From NCBI GenBank assembly GCA_963764805.1, contig CAVXUB010000001.1:974239-1038238 (forward strand): a stretch of 64,000 nt of DNA, given 5' to 3'. Positions 1 to 8,083 of this stretch are shown here, in pieces. Numbering within the stretch: position 1 is the first letter of the stretch; each line of letters opens with the position of its first letter. The position numbers were made by a program, and so were the translations under genes. The notes below the pieces were generated by a model. It did no database searches, was not told the DNA's origin, and was given only the letters and a program-made list of their open reading frames with translations. This DNA is from CAVXUB01 sp963764805. Lineage in GTDB: Bacteria > Actinomycetota > Acidimicrobiia > Acidimicrobiales > Bog-793.

Positions 1-132
1 GACGAATCACTGATGAGCGACGTGGAGGAGCTGCGGTGGCGGGGCCCTACCGAAGGCTTCGACGAGCTGTGCGAGCGCCTGCGCGATCGAGAGTTGCCGG
101 CGAGGGTCGCCAAGCTGGCAGTCGGGCGGTAG
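1..132 (+). CDS. C-terminal end of an unidentified protein (partial)
   Basis: An open frame runs from the first base to a TAG at 130-132 and gives 43 residues (DESLMSDVEELRWRG...AKLAVGR). The start lies outside the window. The tail is charged and probably helical; I do not recognise the family. It converges on the ligase gene on the other strand, with about 46 nt between the two stops. The reading frame is chosen because the alternatives are arginine/proline-rich shadow frames. Confidence 0.45.
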   Translation, partial: DESLMSDVEELRWRGPTEGFDELCERLRDRELPARVAKLAVGR

Positions 133-178
133 TCGCCGGCCGTCCTGCCACCCGAACTCCAGGCTGCCCGACAGCCGC

Positions 179-1297
179 TCAGTCTCTCCCGGCGCCGAAC
201 ACGCGGCTCAGCTCCTCGGGGACGGCGACGTCGAGCTGGCTGTATGTGCAGGAGGAGGGATCTCGATCTGGACGCCATCTGCGGAAGCTGGTGGCGTGCC
301 TGAACCTGTCTCCTTGGAGGTTGTCGTAGCCGACCTCGCACACGAGCCGCGGCTCGAGCGGTTCCCACGAGAGGTCGCGGCCGGCGTTCCAGCGGCTGGG
401 CGCCCCCGGCCGCCTCCAGTTGCCGGCGTTCTCGCCGCTCCCACCTGTGGCGCCGCCTGTAGCGTCGCCGGTTCCAGCCATCGCCCAACCGGCCCAGGGA
501 TGCTCGGACATCTCCACGCGGTACGGCGCCAGCTCGTCGACCAGCTGCTTGCGCAGGGCCACCGCGAAGCCAGATGCGACACCGAGATGGTGCAGCTTGC
601 CCTCCTCGTCGTAGAGGCCGAGCAGCAGCGATCCGATGCCGGCGCCATCCTTGTGCCAGCGGAAGCCGGCGACGACGCAGTCCGCCGTTCGCTCGTGCTT
701 GACCTTCAGCATCGCCCGCTCGCCCTCCCGGTAGGCCAAGGTCTCGGACTTCGCCACGACACCGTCCAGCCCCGCCCCCTCAAAACGCGAGAACCAGTCC
801 CGTGCCACCTCCGCATCCCGCGTCGCCGGGGTCACGTAGACGGGGGGTGAGGCCATCGCGCCGACCGCCGACTCGAGCAGGGACCGCCGCTCCACGAAGG
901 GCTCCGAGCGGAGGTCCCGCCCATCGAGGGCAAGCAGGTCGAAGGCGACGAAGGAGGCGGGCGTCGTCTCGGCGAGCATGCGGACCCTCGACTGGGCAGG
1001 GTGGATCCGCTGCAACAAGGCGTCGAAGTCGAGCCCCTTCGGGCTGGTGATCACGATCTCGCCGTCCATCACGCACCGCTCGGGCACGTTCGGCCCGAGT
1101 GCGGCGACTATGTCCGGGAAGTAGCGGGTGAGGGGCCGCTCGTTGCGGCTCCCGAGCTCGATCTCGTCGCCGTCCCGAAACGCGATGCAGCGGAAGCCGT
1201 CCCACTTCGGCTCGTAGATCAGGCCTTCCGCCTCCGGCATCTCCCGCGAGAGCTTGGCGAGCATCGGCGAGACGGGAGGCATCACGGGTAGCTGCAC
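179..1297 (-). CDS. ligC: ATP-dependent DNA ligase (LigC-like)
   Basis: Predicted stand-alone ATP-dependent DNA ligase, 372 aa, sealing nicks in repair. The nucleotidyltransferase motifs are visible: motif I EPKWDGFR (adenylated lysine about residue 31), motif III FVAFDLLALDG, motif IV LDGVVAKS and motif V MLKVKHERTADCVV, followed by an OB-fold region ending in an RHATSFRRWRPD segment. Size and N-terminus (VQLPVMPPVSPMLAK) fit actinobacterial LigC rather than multidomain LigD. I chose GTG 1297 because a TAGCAT -10 box lies 7 nt upstream; the frame stays open to a GTG at 1318. A separate polymerase domain is encoded at 4308-5318. A short Gly/Ala-rich insert (GTGDATGGATGGSGENAG) before the C-terminal part is unusual. 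Confidence 0.9.
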   Translation of the reverse strand: MQLPVMPPVSPMLAKLSREMPEAEGLIYEPKWDGFRCIAFRDGDEIELGSRNERPLTRYFPDIVAALGPNVPERCVMDGEIVITSPKGLDFDALLQRIHPAQSRVRMLAETTPASFVAFDLLALDGRDLRSEPFVERRSLLESAVGAMASPPVYVTPATRDAEVARDWFSRFEGAGLDGVVAKSETLAYREGERAMLKVKHERTADCVVAGFRWHKDGAGIGSLLLGLYDEEGKLHHLGVASGFAVALRKQLVDELAPYRVEMSEHPWAGWAMAGTGDATGGATGGSGENAGNWRRPGAPSRWNAGRDLSWEPLEPRLVCEVGYDNLQGDRFRHATSFRRWRPDRDPSSCTYSQLDVAVPEELSRVFGAGRD

Positions 1298-1304
1298 AGG
1301 GGCG

Positions 1305-1310
1305 ATGCTA
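1305..1310 (-). promoter_or_regulatory. -10 box of leaderless ligase transcript
   Basis: TAGCAT on the minus strand, 7 nt before GTG 1297. The spacing predicts transcription starting at or next to the start codon. Confidence 0.5.
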
Positions 1311-1337
1311 CCTAGCACCTATCCGTCGCCTGTAAAT

Positions 1338-3206
1338 ATGGCCGCCGTGCGATGGAGGGGGGACCGGGAGACCTGGCGTCAGGTCCTGCGAATCGGCATC
1401 CCGATAGCGGTCTACGTCACGCTGTCGGTGATCGCCTTCTGGCCGCTCGCGCCTTGGGACGCCCGCTCGATGCCGGTCTGCAACTGTGGCGACTACGTGA
1501 AGATGGGCTCGTTCCTGGAGTTCACGCCGTGGGCGATCCTGCACAGCCACAATCCCTTCTACACCACCTACGTCGACTACCCGCATGGCGCCAACTACGC
1601 CATCAACACGACGATGCCGTTCGTCGGGGTTCTGATGGCGCCGGTCTCGCTCACGGCCGGGCCGATCGTCGCCATGAACCTCGTCGCCCACCTGGCGTTC
1701 GTGCTGTCGGCCACCTCGATGTTCCTGGTGCTGCTGAAGCGATGGGTGCCCTGGGCGCCGGCAGCCTTCGCGGGCGGGCTGCTGTTCGGCTTCTCGCCGT
1801 TCATGACCGACCACAGCTACGGTCACCCGAACCTGACGTTCGTGCCGTTGATACCGATCTTGCTGCTGCTCGTCGACGAGGTGCTGGTGCGCCAGTCATG
1901 GTCGGCCAGGCGCGCGGGGCTCCTCCTCGGCGTGGTCGCCGCGGCCCAGTACGGCATCTCCTCCGAGCTGCTCGCCGACGCGGCGATCCTCGCCGCTCTC
2001 GTTGCCATCGGGCTCGCCCTCTGGCGGTCGTCGGAGGTCCGCCGTCGCGCTCGCCACGTCCTCCAGTCGGTGGCTTGGAGCCTGGCCAGCTTCATCCCCC
2101 TCACCGGCTACCCGATATACATGGCGGTGGCCGGCCCGGGCCACCTCAGCGGACCGGAGCAGCCGATCGCCTCGCTCGACCGGTACCGGGCCGACGTGCT
2201 GAGCGCCGTCTACCCGACGCGGTTCAGCTTCTTCTCGCTGGGACACCTGGGGGTCGTGGGGTCTCGTTTCGCGGCGGAGAACACTGTCGAGAACGCGGCC
2301 TACATCGGCATCCCCCTCCTGGTCCTGCTCGCCTATCTCGTCATCCGCTACCGCAGGGACCCGGTCATCGTCGTCAGCACCTCCGTCGTGGCGCTGACCT
2401 ACCTGATCAGCATGGGAGTGGTGCTCAACTTCGACGGCCAGGACACCGGCATCTGGTTGCCGTTCAGGGTGTTCGCCCACCTGCCGCTGTTGGACAGCCT
2501 GATCGCCATCAGGTGGTTCCTCTTCGGCTACCTGTTCCTGGCGCTCGCCCTGGCGCGGGGGCTCTGGCGGATGAGGGGCGGCGGAGCGACCGAGCCGGCC
2601 GAGGCTTCCGAGCCCCGTCGCGGCCGCAGCGCCTGGCTGAGCCCGGCGGCGGTCGGAGTTGTTGCCGCCGTCGCCCTGTTACCTCTCGTCCCGCGCTGGC
2701 CATACCCGCTGTCGATGACGCCGGTCCCTGCCTACTTCGAAACAGCGGCGGACTACGACCAGATCCCGTCCGGCACGCCGGTGCTCATCTACCCCGCCTC
2801 CGAGAACGGCGTGCAGGTCTCCTCGGTGCTGTGGCAGGCGGAGACCCAGATGCGGTTCCGTCTGCTGGATGCAGATGCCGCACGGCGGGGCCAACAAGGA
2901 GAAGGCGTCAGCTTCCCGCCCCTGCTCAAGCCCTTGACGCTGGAGGTGATCCTCGTCGACGCCGAGACGAATCCGAAGAAGAAGTCCCCGCTCGGCATGC
3001 GCATGCCACCCCTCGACGCCGCCACCATCGCCAACGTGCGAGCTTCGCTCACCCGCTACGACATCAGCACCGTCATCGTCGACCCCGTCGGCTACTTCCC
3101 GCAGACCGTGCTGAAGGCGATCGAGCTCGCCACCGGACATCGGCCGGTGATGATCGGCGGCGTGTGGGTCTTCTACGGCATCCAGCGCGATCTACGCGCG
3201 GGCTGA
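1338..3206 (+). CDS. Polytopic membrane protein, GT-C-like
   Basis: About 622 aa with roughly ten hydrophobic segments, then a soluble C-terminal domain of about 150 aa ending VFYGIQRDLRAG. After the first membrane segment (about residues 17-35) comes a loop with CNCGDYVKMGS and YVDYPHGANYAINT; an Asp in the first external loop followed by many membrane helices is the layout of GT-C glycosyltransferases, so a polyprenyl-sugar transferase is possible. I see no diagnostic signature. ATG 1338 is used; GTG 1347 is an alternative. It diverges from the ligase gene with about 40 nt between. A run Lys-Lys-Lys at 2979-2987 and the extracellular-type C-terminus are notable. Function unproven. Confidence 0.7.
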   Translation: MAAVRWRGDRETWRQVLRIGIPIAVYVTLSVIAFWPLAPWDARSMPVCNCGDYVKMGSFLEFTPWAILHSHNPFYTTYVDYPHGANYAINTTMPFVGVLMAPVSLTAGPIVAMNLVAHLAFVLSATSMFLVLLKRWVPWAPAAFAGGLLFGFSPFMTDHSYGHPNLTFVPLIPILLLLVDEVLVRQSWSARRAGLLLGVVAAAQYGISSELLADAAILAALVAIGLALWRSSEVRRRARHVLQSVAWSLASFIPLTGYPIYMAVAGPGHLSGPEQPIASLDRYRADVLSAVYPTRFSFFSLGHLGVVGSRFAAENTVENAAYIGIPLLVLLAYLVIRYRRDPVIVVSTSVVALTYLISMGVVLNFDGQDTGIWLPFRVFAHLPLLDSLIAIRWFLFGYLFLALALARGLWRMRGGGATEPAEASEPRRGRSAWLSPAAVGVVAAVALLPLVPRWPYPLSMTPVPAYFETAADYDQIPSGTPVLIYPASENGVQVSSVLWQAETQMRFRLLDADAARRGQQGEGVSFPPLLKPLTLEVILVDAETNPKKKSPLGMRMPPLDAATIANVRASLTRYDISTVIVDPVGYFPQTVLKAIELATGHRPVMIGGVWVFYGIQRDLRAG

Positions 3207-3245
3207 CGCGCAGGCGGCCGGCTGAGGGCCTCGGCACCACCCGCA

Positions 3246-4304
3246 TCACCCGCCGTGCGATCCGGTCCAAGCCAACAGCTCGTCGACCGGCCGGGCGTTG
3301 ACGACCTGCGAAGGATCGACGCCGGCGTCGACAGCCTGCTCGCAACCGAGCACCAGCCACTCCAGCTGCCCAGGCGCGTGAGCATCGGTGTCTATCGACA
3401 CCAGGCAGCCGTGCTCGACGGCAAGCTTCAGCAGATCGGGCGGAGGATCGCGGCGCTCGGGTCTCGAATTGATCTCGACCGCGGTGCCCGTAGCCGCGCA
3501 CGCCGAGAACACGGCGTGAGGGTCGAACTGGGACTGCGGCCTGCCCCGCCCCACTACCAGCCGCCCGGTGCAGTGCCCGAGGATGTCGGCATGGGGGCTC
3601 TCGATCGCCCGGATCATCCGGCGGGTCATCTCGCGGCCGTCCATCCTCAACTTCGAGTGCACGCTCGCCACCACCACGTCGAGCGAGCCGAGCAGCTCCT
3701 CCGACTGGTCGAGCGCGCCGTCCTCCAGGATGTCCACCTCGATGCCGGTCAGCAGCCGGAACCCTGGACCCATCTCGCTCCGGACCTCCTCTACGACCTC
3801 CAGCTGCGCCTTCAACCGCGCGGCATCGAGACCGTGCGCCACGGTCAGGCGTGGGCTGTGGTCGGTGAGAGCCATGTACTCGTGCCCGACGGCCAGGGCA
3901 GCGTCAGCCATCTCGCGGATCGGGCTGCCGCCGTCGGACCAGTCGGAGTGCGAATGGCAGTCGCCCCGGAGCATCTTGCGCAGGTCGTGTGCCGCCTGCG
4001 CCACCGCCAGCCCCTCCTCCGGGGTCGCCTCCAGCTCCCTCAGGTACTTGGGGACGGAGCCGGAGAGCGCCTCCGCGATGATGCGCGCTGTCGTCTCGCC
4101 GACGCCGTTGAGGTCCTGCAGGCGCCGCGCCTCTACTAGTGCCTCCAGGCGACCGGGACCTAGAGCGTCGACCTCGTCGACCGCAGCGGCGGCGCGCCGG
4201 AAGGCCCTCACCCTGAACGACTCGGCCCTCCCCCTCTCGAGCAGGTAGGCGATCCGGCGCAGGGCGACTGCCGGCTCGACCGGCCTGAGGGCCTCACCCG
4301 CCAT
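3246..4304 (-). CDS. HhH + PHP domain protein (PolX-like, no palm domain)
   Basis: 352 aa. Residues about 1-95 resemble the 8-kDa/helix-hairpin-helix part of DNA polymerase X (LNGVGETTARIIAEAL is an HhH motif). Residues about 110-345 are a PHP metal-dependent phosphoesterase: GDCHSHSDWSDGG, ALTDHSPR, TGIEVDI, ASVHSKL, LGHCTGR, and SIDTDAHAPGQ. In bacterial PolX the PHP domain gives 3'-5' exonuclease and 3' end-trimming activity; here the polymerase palm is missing. Only 3 nt separate its ATG from the stop of the LigD-type polymerase gene, so the two are probably co-translated and may form a split end-processing and gap-filling unit. That link is inference from position. Confidence 0.85.
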   Translation of the reverse strand: MAGEALRPVEPAVALRRIAYLLERGRAESFRVRAFRRAAAAVDEVDALGPGRLEALVEARRLQDLNGVGETTARIIAEALSGSVPKYLRELEATPEEGLAVAQAAHDLRKMLRGDCHSHSDWSDGGSPIREMADAALAVGHEYMALTDHSPRLTVAHGLDAARLKAQLEVVEEVRSEMGPGFRLLTGIEVDILEDGALDQSEELLGSLDVVVASVHSKLRMDGREMTRRMIRAIESPHADILGHCTGRLVVGRGRPQSQFDPHAVFSACAATGTAVEINSRPERRDPPPDLLKLAVEHGCLVSIDTDAHAPGQLEWLVLGCEQAVDAGVDPSQVVNARPVDELLAWTGSHGG

Positions 4305-4307
4305 CCG

Positions 4308-5318
4308 TCAGGCCTTGCGTGCCCGGCTCGGCGCCACCCGCGGCGGCTCGTCGGGCATCTTCGGGTACTGCGGGGGCCAGGGCGCGTCGTGCAAGCCGTT
4401 GGCGTGGTCGCGGGCCGCCATCTCCATCAGCGGCTCCAGTGACTGCGGCGCCTCCCGCATCGGTGCCCAGGCGTCGCCCGAGCGTCTCACCCGCTCGGGA
4501 ACGGTGAGGATGGTCAGCTCGTCGGGCATGACGCTCGCCACCTCCTCCCAGGTGATCGGGCAGGAGACCTGCGCTCCCGTCCGTGGCCTCGCCGACCAGG
4601 CCCCGAAGACGGTCTTGTGGGGGGCGTTCTGATTGAAGTCCACGAAGACCCGCTTGCCCCGTTCCTCCTTCCACCATGCGGCAGTCATCAGCTCGCCATG
4701 ACGCCGCTCCAGGTCACGGGCGAGAGCCACGGCAGCGGCTCGCACCTGCACCGAGTCCCACACCGGCTCGAGCAGCGCGTAGACGTGGAAGCCGCGGCTG
4801 CCGGAGGTCTTCGGATAGGCGGCGACGCCGATCTCGTCGAGCGCCTCCCTGGTGAGGAGCGCAGCCTCCCGAACCTGCTCGAAACTCACTCCCGGCTGTG
4901 GATCGAGGTCGATGCGCAGCTCGTCGGCTATGTCGGGCGCGTCGGCGTGTGATGGCCAGAGGTGGAACCCGAGGCAGCCGAGGTTCACCGCCCACAGGAC
5001 ATGAGCCATGTCCGCCAGGACGAGGGCGTTGGAGACGGTGCCGTTCGGCGTCGAGACCTCGATCGTCTCCACCCAGTCCGGCGCCCCGACAGGCACCCGC
5101 TTCTGGAACCACGACTTGCCGAGCGCCCCGTCCGGGAAGCGCTGCATCAGGGCCGGGCGCCCGCCTGCGGCGCCGAGGAAGGCGTCCTCGATGGCGAGGT
5201 AGTAGTGGGCAAGGTCCGCCTTCGTCGCCTCGACCCCCGGGAAGTACATCTTCTCCGGGTTGGTGATCTTCACCTGGCGGCCTGCGGTGTCGATGATCAG
5301 GTCCTCGGAGTGCGGCAC
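4308..5318 (-). CDS. ligD: LigD-type DNA repair polymerase domain (PolDom)
   Basis: 336 aa, the archaeo-eukaryotic-primase-type polymerase domain found at one end of LigD, here as a separate protein. Catalytic aspartates are in RIDLDPQ (about D137, D139) with the third in RVFVDFNQN; the KTSGSRGFHVY and AWSARPRTGAQVS motifs are conserved. PolDom enzymes add ribo- and deoxynucleotides at broken ends in non-homologous end joining. Start GTG 5318 lies 6 nt after a TAGGCT -10 box, so the mRNA should be leaderless. Downstream, after 3 nt, is the HhH+PHP gene; LigC is 3 kb away. No Ku gene is in the window. Confidence in family is high. Confidence 0.92.
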   Translation of the reverse strand: MPHSEDLIIDTAGRQVKITNPEKMYFPGVEATKADLAHYYLAIEDAFLGAAGGRPALMQRFPDGALGKSWFQKRVPVGAPDWVETIEVSTPNGTVSNALVLADMAHVLWAVNLGCLGFHLWPSHADAPDIADELRIDLDPQPGVSFEQVREAALLTREALDEIGVAAYPKTSGSRGFHVYALLEPVWDSVQVRAAAVALARDLERRHGELMTAAWWKEERGKRVFVDFNQNAPHKTVFGAWSARPRTGAQVSCPITWEEVASVMPDELTILTVPERVRRSGDAWAPMREAPQSLEPLMEMAARDHANGLHDAPWPPQYPKMPDEPPRVAPSRARKA

Positions 5319-5324
5319 GGGGAC

Positions 5325-5330
5325 AGCCTA
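5325..5330 (-). promoter_or_regulatory. -10 box of leaderless PolDom-PHP operon
   Basis: TAGGCT on the minus strand with a 6-nt spacer to GTG 5318. Confidence 0.5.
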
Positions 5331-5390
5331 TGCAAAGCCCTCTCTAATACACCCTCATCAATTCCACAAAACAAACAACCACCTGCCTAT

Positions 5391-5455
5391 CCCCCCCCCC
5401 TCCGTGCTCACGCCGGCGCACCTCCCGCCGTGCTCACGCCGGGCGCACCTCCCGC
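5391..5455. repeat. C10 run followed by 26/27-bp direct repeat
   Basis: Ten consecutive C at 5391-5400, then two near-identical units (5403-5428 and 5429-5455, starting CGTGCTCACGCCGG) that differ by one G. The stop codon of the GH63 gene lies inside the first unit and its last residues (GGAPGVSTAGGAPA) are made by the repeat. A one-base difference between copies shifts the frame, so the C-terminus may be unstable. Confidence 0.8.
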
Positions 5456-8056
5456 TCCACTGACGCGCCGCGTGATCAGGTCGGCGACCAGCCCCGTCCA
5501 GCCCGTCTGGTGCGAAGCGCCCAGCCCCTCCGCCGTGTCGCCGTGGAAGTACTCGTGGAACGGGATCATGTCGTGCAGCAGCGGGTCGGTCTGGAACCGC
5601 TCGTAGTGCCCGAACACCGGTCGCCTCCCGGAGCGATCCTCGAGGAAGATCGAGACGAGCCGCCGGGTCAGCTCGTCGGCCACCTGTGCAAGCGTCATCT
5701 GCACCCCCGACCCGGTCGGGCACTCGACCTTGAACCCGTCCCCCAGATGGCTCGCGTACTGCCGCAGTGCCTCGATCAACAGACGGTTGATCGGGAACCA
5801 GATCGGCCCCCGCCAGTTCGAGTTGCCGCCGAACAGACCCGAGGTCGACTCGCCGGGCTCATAGTCCACCGACGCCGTCGTGCCGCCGATCTGCATCGTG
5901 AAGGGCTTGTCGCGGTGCACCGCCGAGACCGCCCGGATCCCGTACGGGGAGAGGAACCCGGACTCGTCGAGCATGAGGGCGAGGAGGCGGCGGAGCCGGT
6001 CGGGATCGACGACTGCCAGCAGGTGGCCCTGCCCGCTCTCGTGGGTGTGCATGTGCGCGCAGTAGGCCATGTACTCGGGCTTGTGCTCGACGAACCAGTC
6101 GAAGTGCTCGGCGAACCAGGGCAGCCGCTGCAGCGTCTGCAGGCTCAGCGTCATCGAGGCGCACATCGGCAGGAGACCGACAACCGAATACACCTCGAGC
6201 GGGATCCTCGTCCCGTCCGACATGCGCAGCACGTCGAAGAAGAACCCGCTCTCCTCGTTCCACAGCCCCTGCTCGAACACGGCGCTGGCGATGTATGCGA
6301 AGTGCTCGAAGAACTTCACCGCCAGGTCCTCGTAGACGTTGTCGTGCTCGGCGAGCACGATCGCGATCTGCAGCATGTCGAGGCAGTACATCGCCATCCA
6401 GGACGTACCGTCCGCCTGCTCGAGGATCCCGTCCACCGGCAGCGTCGCCGAGCGGTCGATCGGCCCGATGTTGTCGAGACCGAGGAATCCTCCCTCGAAC
6501 ACGTTGTTGCCGTAGGCGTCCTTGCGGTTCACCCACCACGTGAAGTTCATCAGCAGCTTGGCGAAGATGCGCTGGAGGAACTCGTAGTCGCTGCCGCCGG
6601 ATATCTCGAAGACGCGCAGTGCGGCCCAGGCGTGCACCGGCGGGTTCACGTCGCCGAACGCCCACTCGTAAGCCGGAAGCTGGCCGTTGGGGTGCATGTA
6701 CCACTCTCGACAGAGCGTGAGCAGCTGCGCCTTGGCGAAACCCGGCGCCACGTGGGCCAGTGCCACGCAGTGGAACGCCAGGTCCCAGGCGGCGAACCAG
6801 GGGTATTCCCAGGTGTCGGGCATCGAGAGCACGTCGTGGGTGTGCAGGTGCCACCAGTCTGAGTTTCGACCGTGGCGGCGCTCAGGGGGTGGGGGAGGCT
6901 GGGCCGGGTCTCCCGCCAGCCACCGCTCGACGTCGTAGTTGTAGAACTGCTTGCTCCAGAGCATGCCGGCGAACGCCTGCCGCATCACGGACGCCTCGTC
7001 GGCGCCGGCGTCGGCGGGCGTCAGCGCCGCGTAGAACTGGTCCGCCTCACGCTGGCGGGCGGCGAGCACCTGCCCCCAGCTGTCCTGGTCGAAACGCGCA
7101 CCCGACCCGGCGCCCTCGCCGACGGTCAGCCGCAGCATGATCTCGGCCTGCCCGCCGCCGGGAACCGTGACGGTGTACCAGAGCCCCGCCTTCGTGCCTG
7201 TGAGGGCAGGGTTCACCGTGTCCGACCCGTGCAGGACGTGGTCGCCAATGCCGTCCTTGGGGTAGGGAGTGCCCCCCGCCACGCCCCACAGCCGCATGGC
7301 GTTCGACTCGTTCTCGCAGAAGAGCGCCTTCGGCTCGCCCTCGTACTGCAGTCCCATGGCGGGCATCGACGGGTGGCGGGCGTCGAGACGGCCGGCGTCG
7401 AAGGCGATCGACGGCCGCTCGTCGTCGAGCCCCCACGACCAGGTGTTGCGGAACCAGAGCGTGGGGATGACGTGGAGGGTCGCCTCGGCCGCTCCGTTGT
7501 TGTGGGCCGTCAGGCGGATGCAGATGTCGTCGGGGGCCGCCTTGGCGTAGTCGGCTGTGATCAGCCAGTAGCTGCCCTCGTCGAGGATGCCGGTGTCGAC
7601 GAGCTCGTACTCGCGGTCCAGCCTGCCGCGCCGTCGGTTCTCGGCGACGAGATCGCCGTAGGGGAAGGCGGCATGCGGGTACAGGTAGCGCCAGCGCATG
7701 AACGAGTGGGTCGGCGTCGAGTCGAGGAACCACCAGTACTCCTTGGGGTCCTCGCCGTGATTGCCCTCGTTCCCGGTCAGCCCGAAGATCCGTTCCTTGA
7801 GGATCGGGTCCTCGCCGTTCCAGAACGACCAGGCGAAGCAAAGGGTCTGCGAGAGGTCGCAGATCCCGCCGAGCCCGTCCTCGCTCCAGCGATAGGCCTG
7901 CGAGCGGGCGTGGTCGTGCGGCAGGTATTCCCATGCAGTGCCGCCCGGGCTGTAGTCCTCTCGCACGGTGCCCCAGGCGCGCTCGGCCAGATATGGCCCG
8001 AAGAGCCGCCATTCAGCGCCGGGCAGCCCCAGCCGTTGCCTCTCCGGGTCGGTCAT
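5408..8056 (-). CDS. GH63-like (MGH1-type) glucosidase
   Basis: 882 aa, no signal peptide, cytoplasmic. N-terminal about 400 residues are a beta-rich domain (WEYLPHDHARSQAYRW, ICDLSQTLCFAWSFWNGEDP); the C-terminal part is an (alpha/alpha)6 barrel with HTHDVLSMPDTWEYPW, FAAWDLAFHCVALAH, NFTWWVNRKDAYGNN, ILEQADGTSWMAMY and GNSNWRGPIWFPIN. These are features of the large bacterial GH63/MGH1 group; the Asp in AAWDLAF is the probable general acid. Substrate unknown: alpha-glucosides or glucosylglycerate-type compatible solutes are possible. ATG 8056 faces the GTG of the debranching enzyme gene 27 nt away, so the two glycosidases share a divergent control region. Confidence 0.85.
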   Translation of the reverse strand: MTDPERQRLGLPGAEWRLFGPYLAERAWGTVREDYSPGGTAWEYLPHDHARSQAYRWSEDGLGGICDLSQTLCFAWSFWNGEDPILKERIFGLTGNEGNHGEDPKEYWWFLDSTPTHSFMRWRYLYPHAAFPYGDLVAENRRRGRLDREYELVDTGILDEGSYWLITADYAKAAPDDICIRLTAHNNGAAEATLHVIPTLWFRNTWSWGLDDERPSIAFDAGRLDARHPSMPAMGLQYEGEPKALFCENESNAMRLWGVAGGTPYPKDGIGDHVLHGSDTVNPALTGTKAGLWYTVTVPGGGQAEIMLRLTVGEGAGSGARFDQDSWGQVLAARQREADQFYAALTPADAGADEASVMRQAFAGMLWSKQFYNYDVERWLAGDPAQPPPPPERRHGRNSDWWHLHTHDVLSMPDTWEYPWFAAWDLAFHCVALAHVAPGFAKAQLLTLCREWYMHPNGQLPAYEWAFGDVNPPVHAWAALRVFEISGGSDYEFLQRIFAKLLMNFTWWVNRKDAYGNNVFEGGFLGLDNIGPIDRSATLPVDGILEQADGTSWMAMYCLDMLQIAIVLAEHDNVYEDLAVKFFEHFAYIASAVFEQGLWNEESGFFFDVLRMSDGTRIPLEVYSVVGLLPMCASMTLSLQTLQRLPWFAEHFDWFVEHKPEYMAYCAHMHTHESGQGHLLAVVDPDRLRRLLALMLDESGFLSPYGIRAVSAVHRDKPFTMQIGGTTASVDYEPGESTSGLFGGNSNWRGPIWFPINRLLIEALRQYASHLGDGFKVECPTGSGVQMTLAQVADELTRRLVSIFLEDRSGRRPVFGHYERFQTDPLLHDMIPFHEYFHGDTAEGLGASHQTGWTGLVADLITRRVSGAGGAPGVSTAGGAPA

Positions 8057-8071
8057 GGCACGAGATCCTGC

Positions 8072-8077
8072 CAGACT
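8072..8077 (+). promoter_or_regulatory. -10 box of leaderless debranching-enzyme gene
   Basis: CAGACT, 6 nt before GTG 8084. It lies inside the 27-nt divergent gap with the GH63 gene. Confidence 0.45.
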
Positions 8078-8083
8078 TCGGTC

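Noticed and set aside
1..132. Ku protein end next to the repair genes
   Set aside because: The 43 residues show no Ku features; position alone is not enough.
1352..3301. 649-codon second + frame over the membrane protein
   Set aside because: Arginine/proline-rich and without membrane segments; the other frame codes for a clear polytopic protein.
6872..8083. Long open frame on the + strand ahead of the debranching enzyme (about 400 codons)
   Set aside because: It is antisense to the GH63 gene; valine/glycine/arginine-rich without motifs. The real gene starts at GTG 8084.
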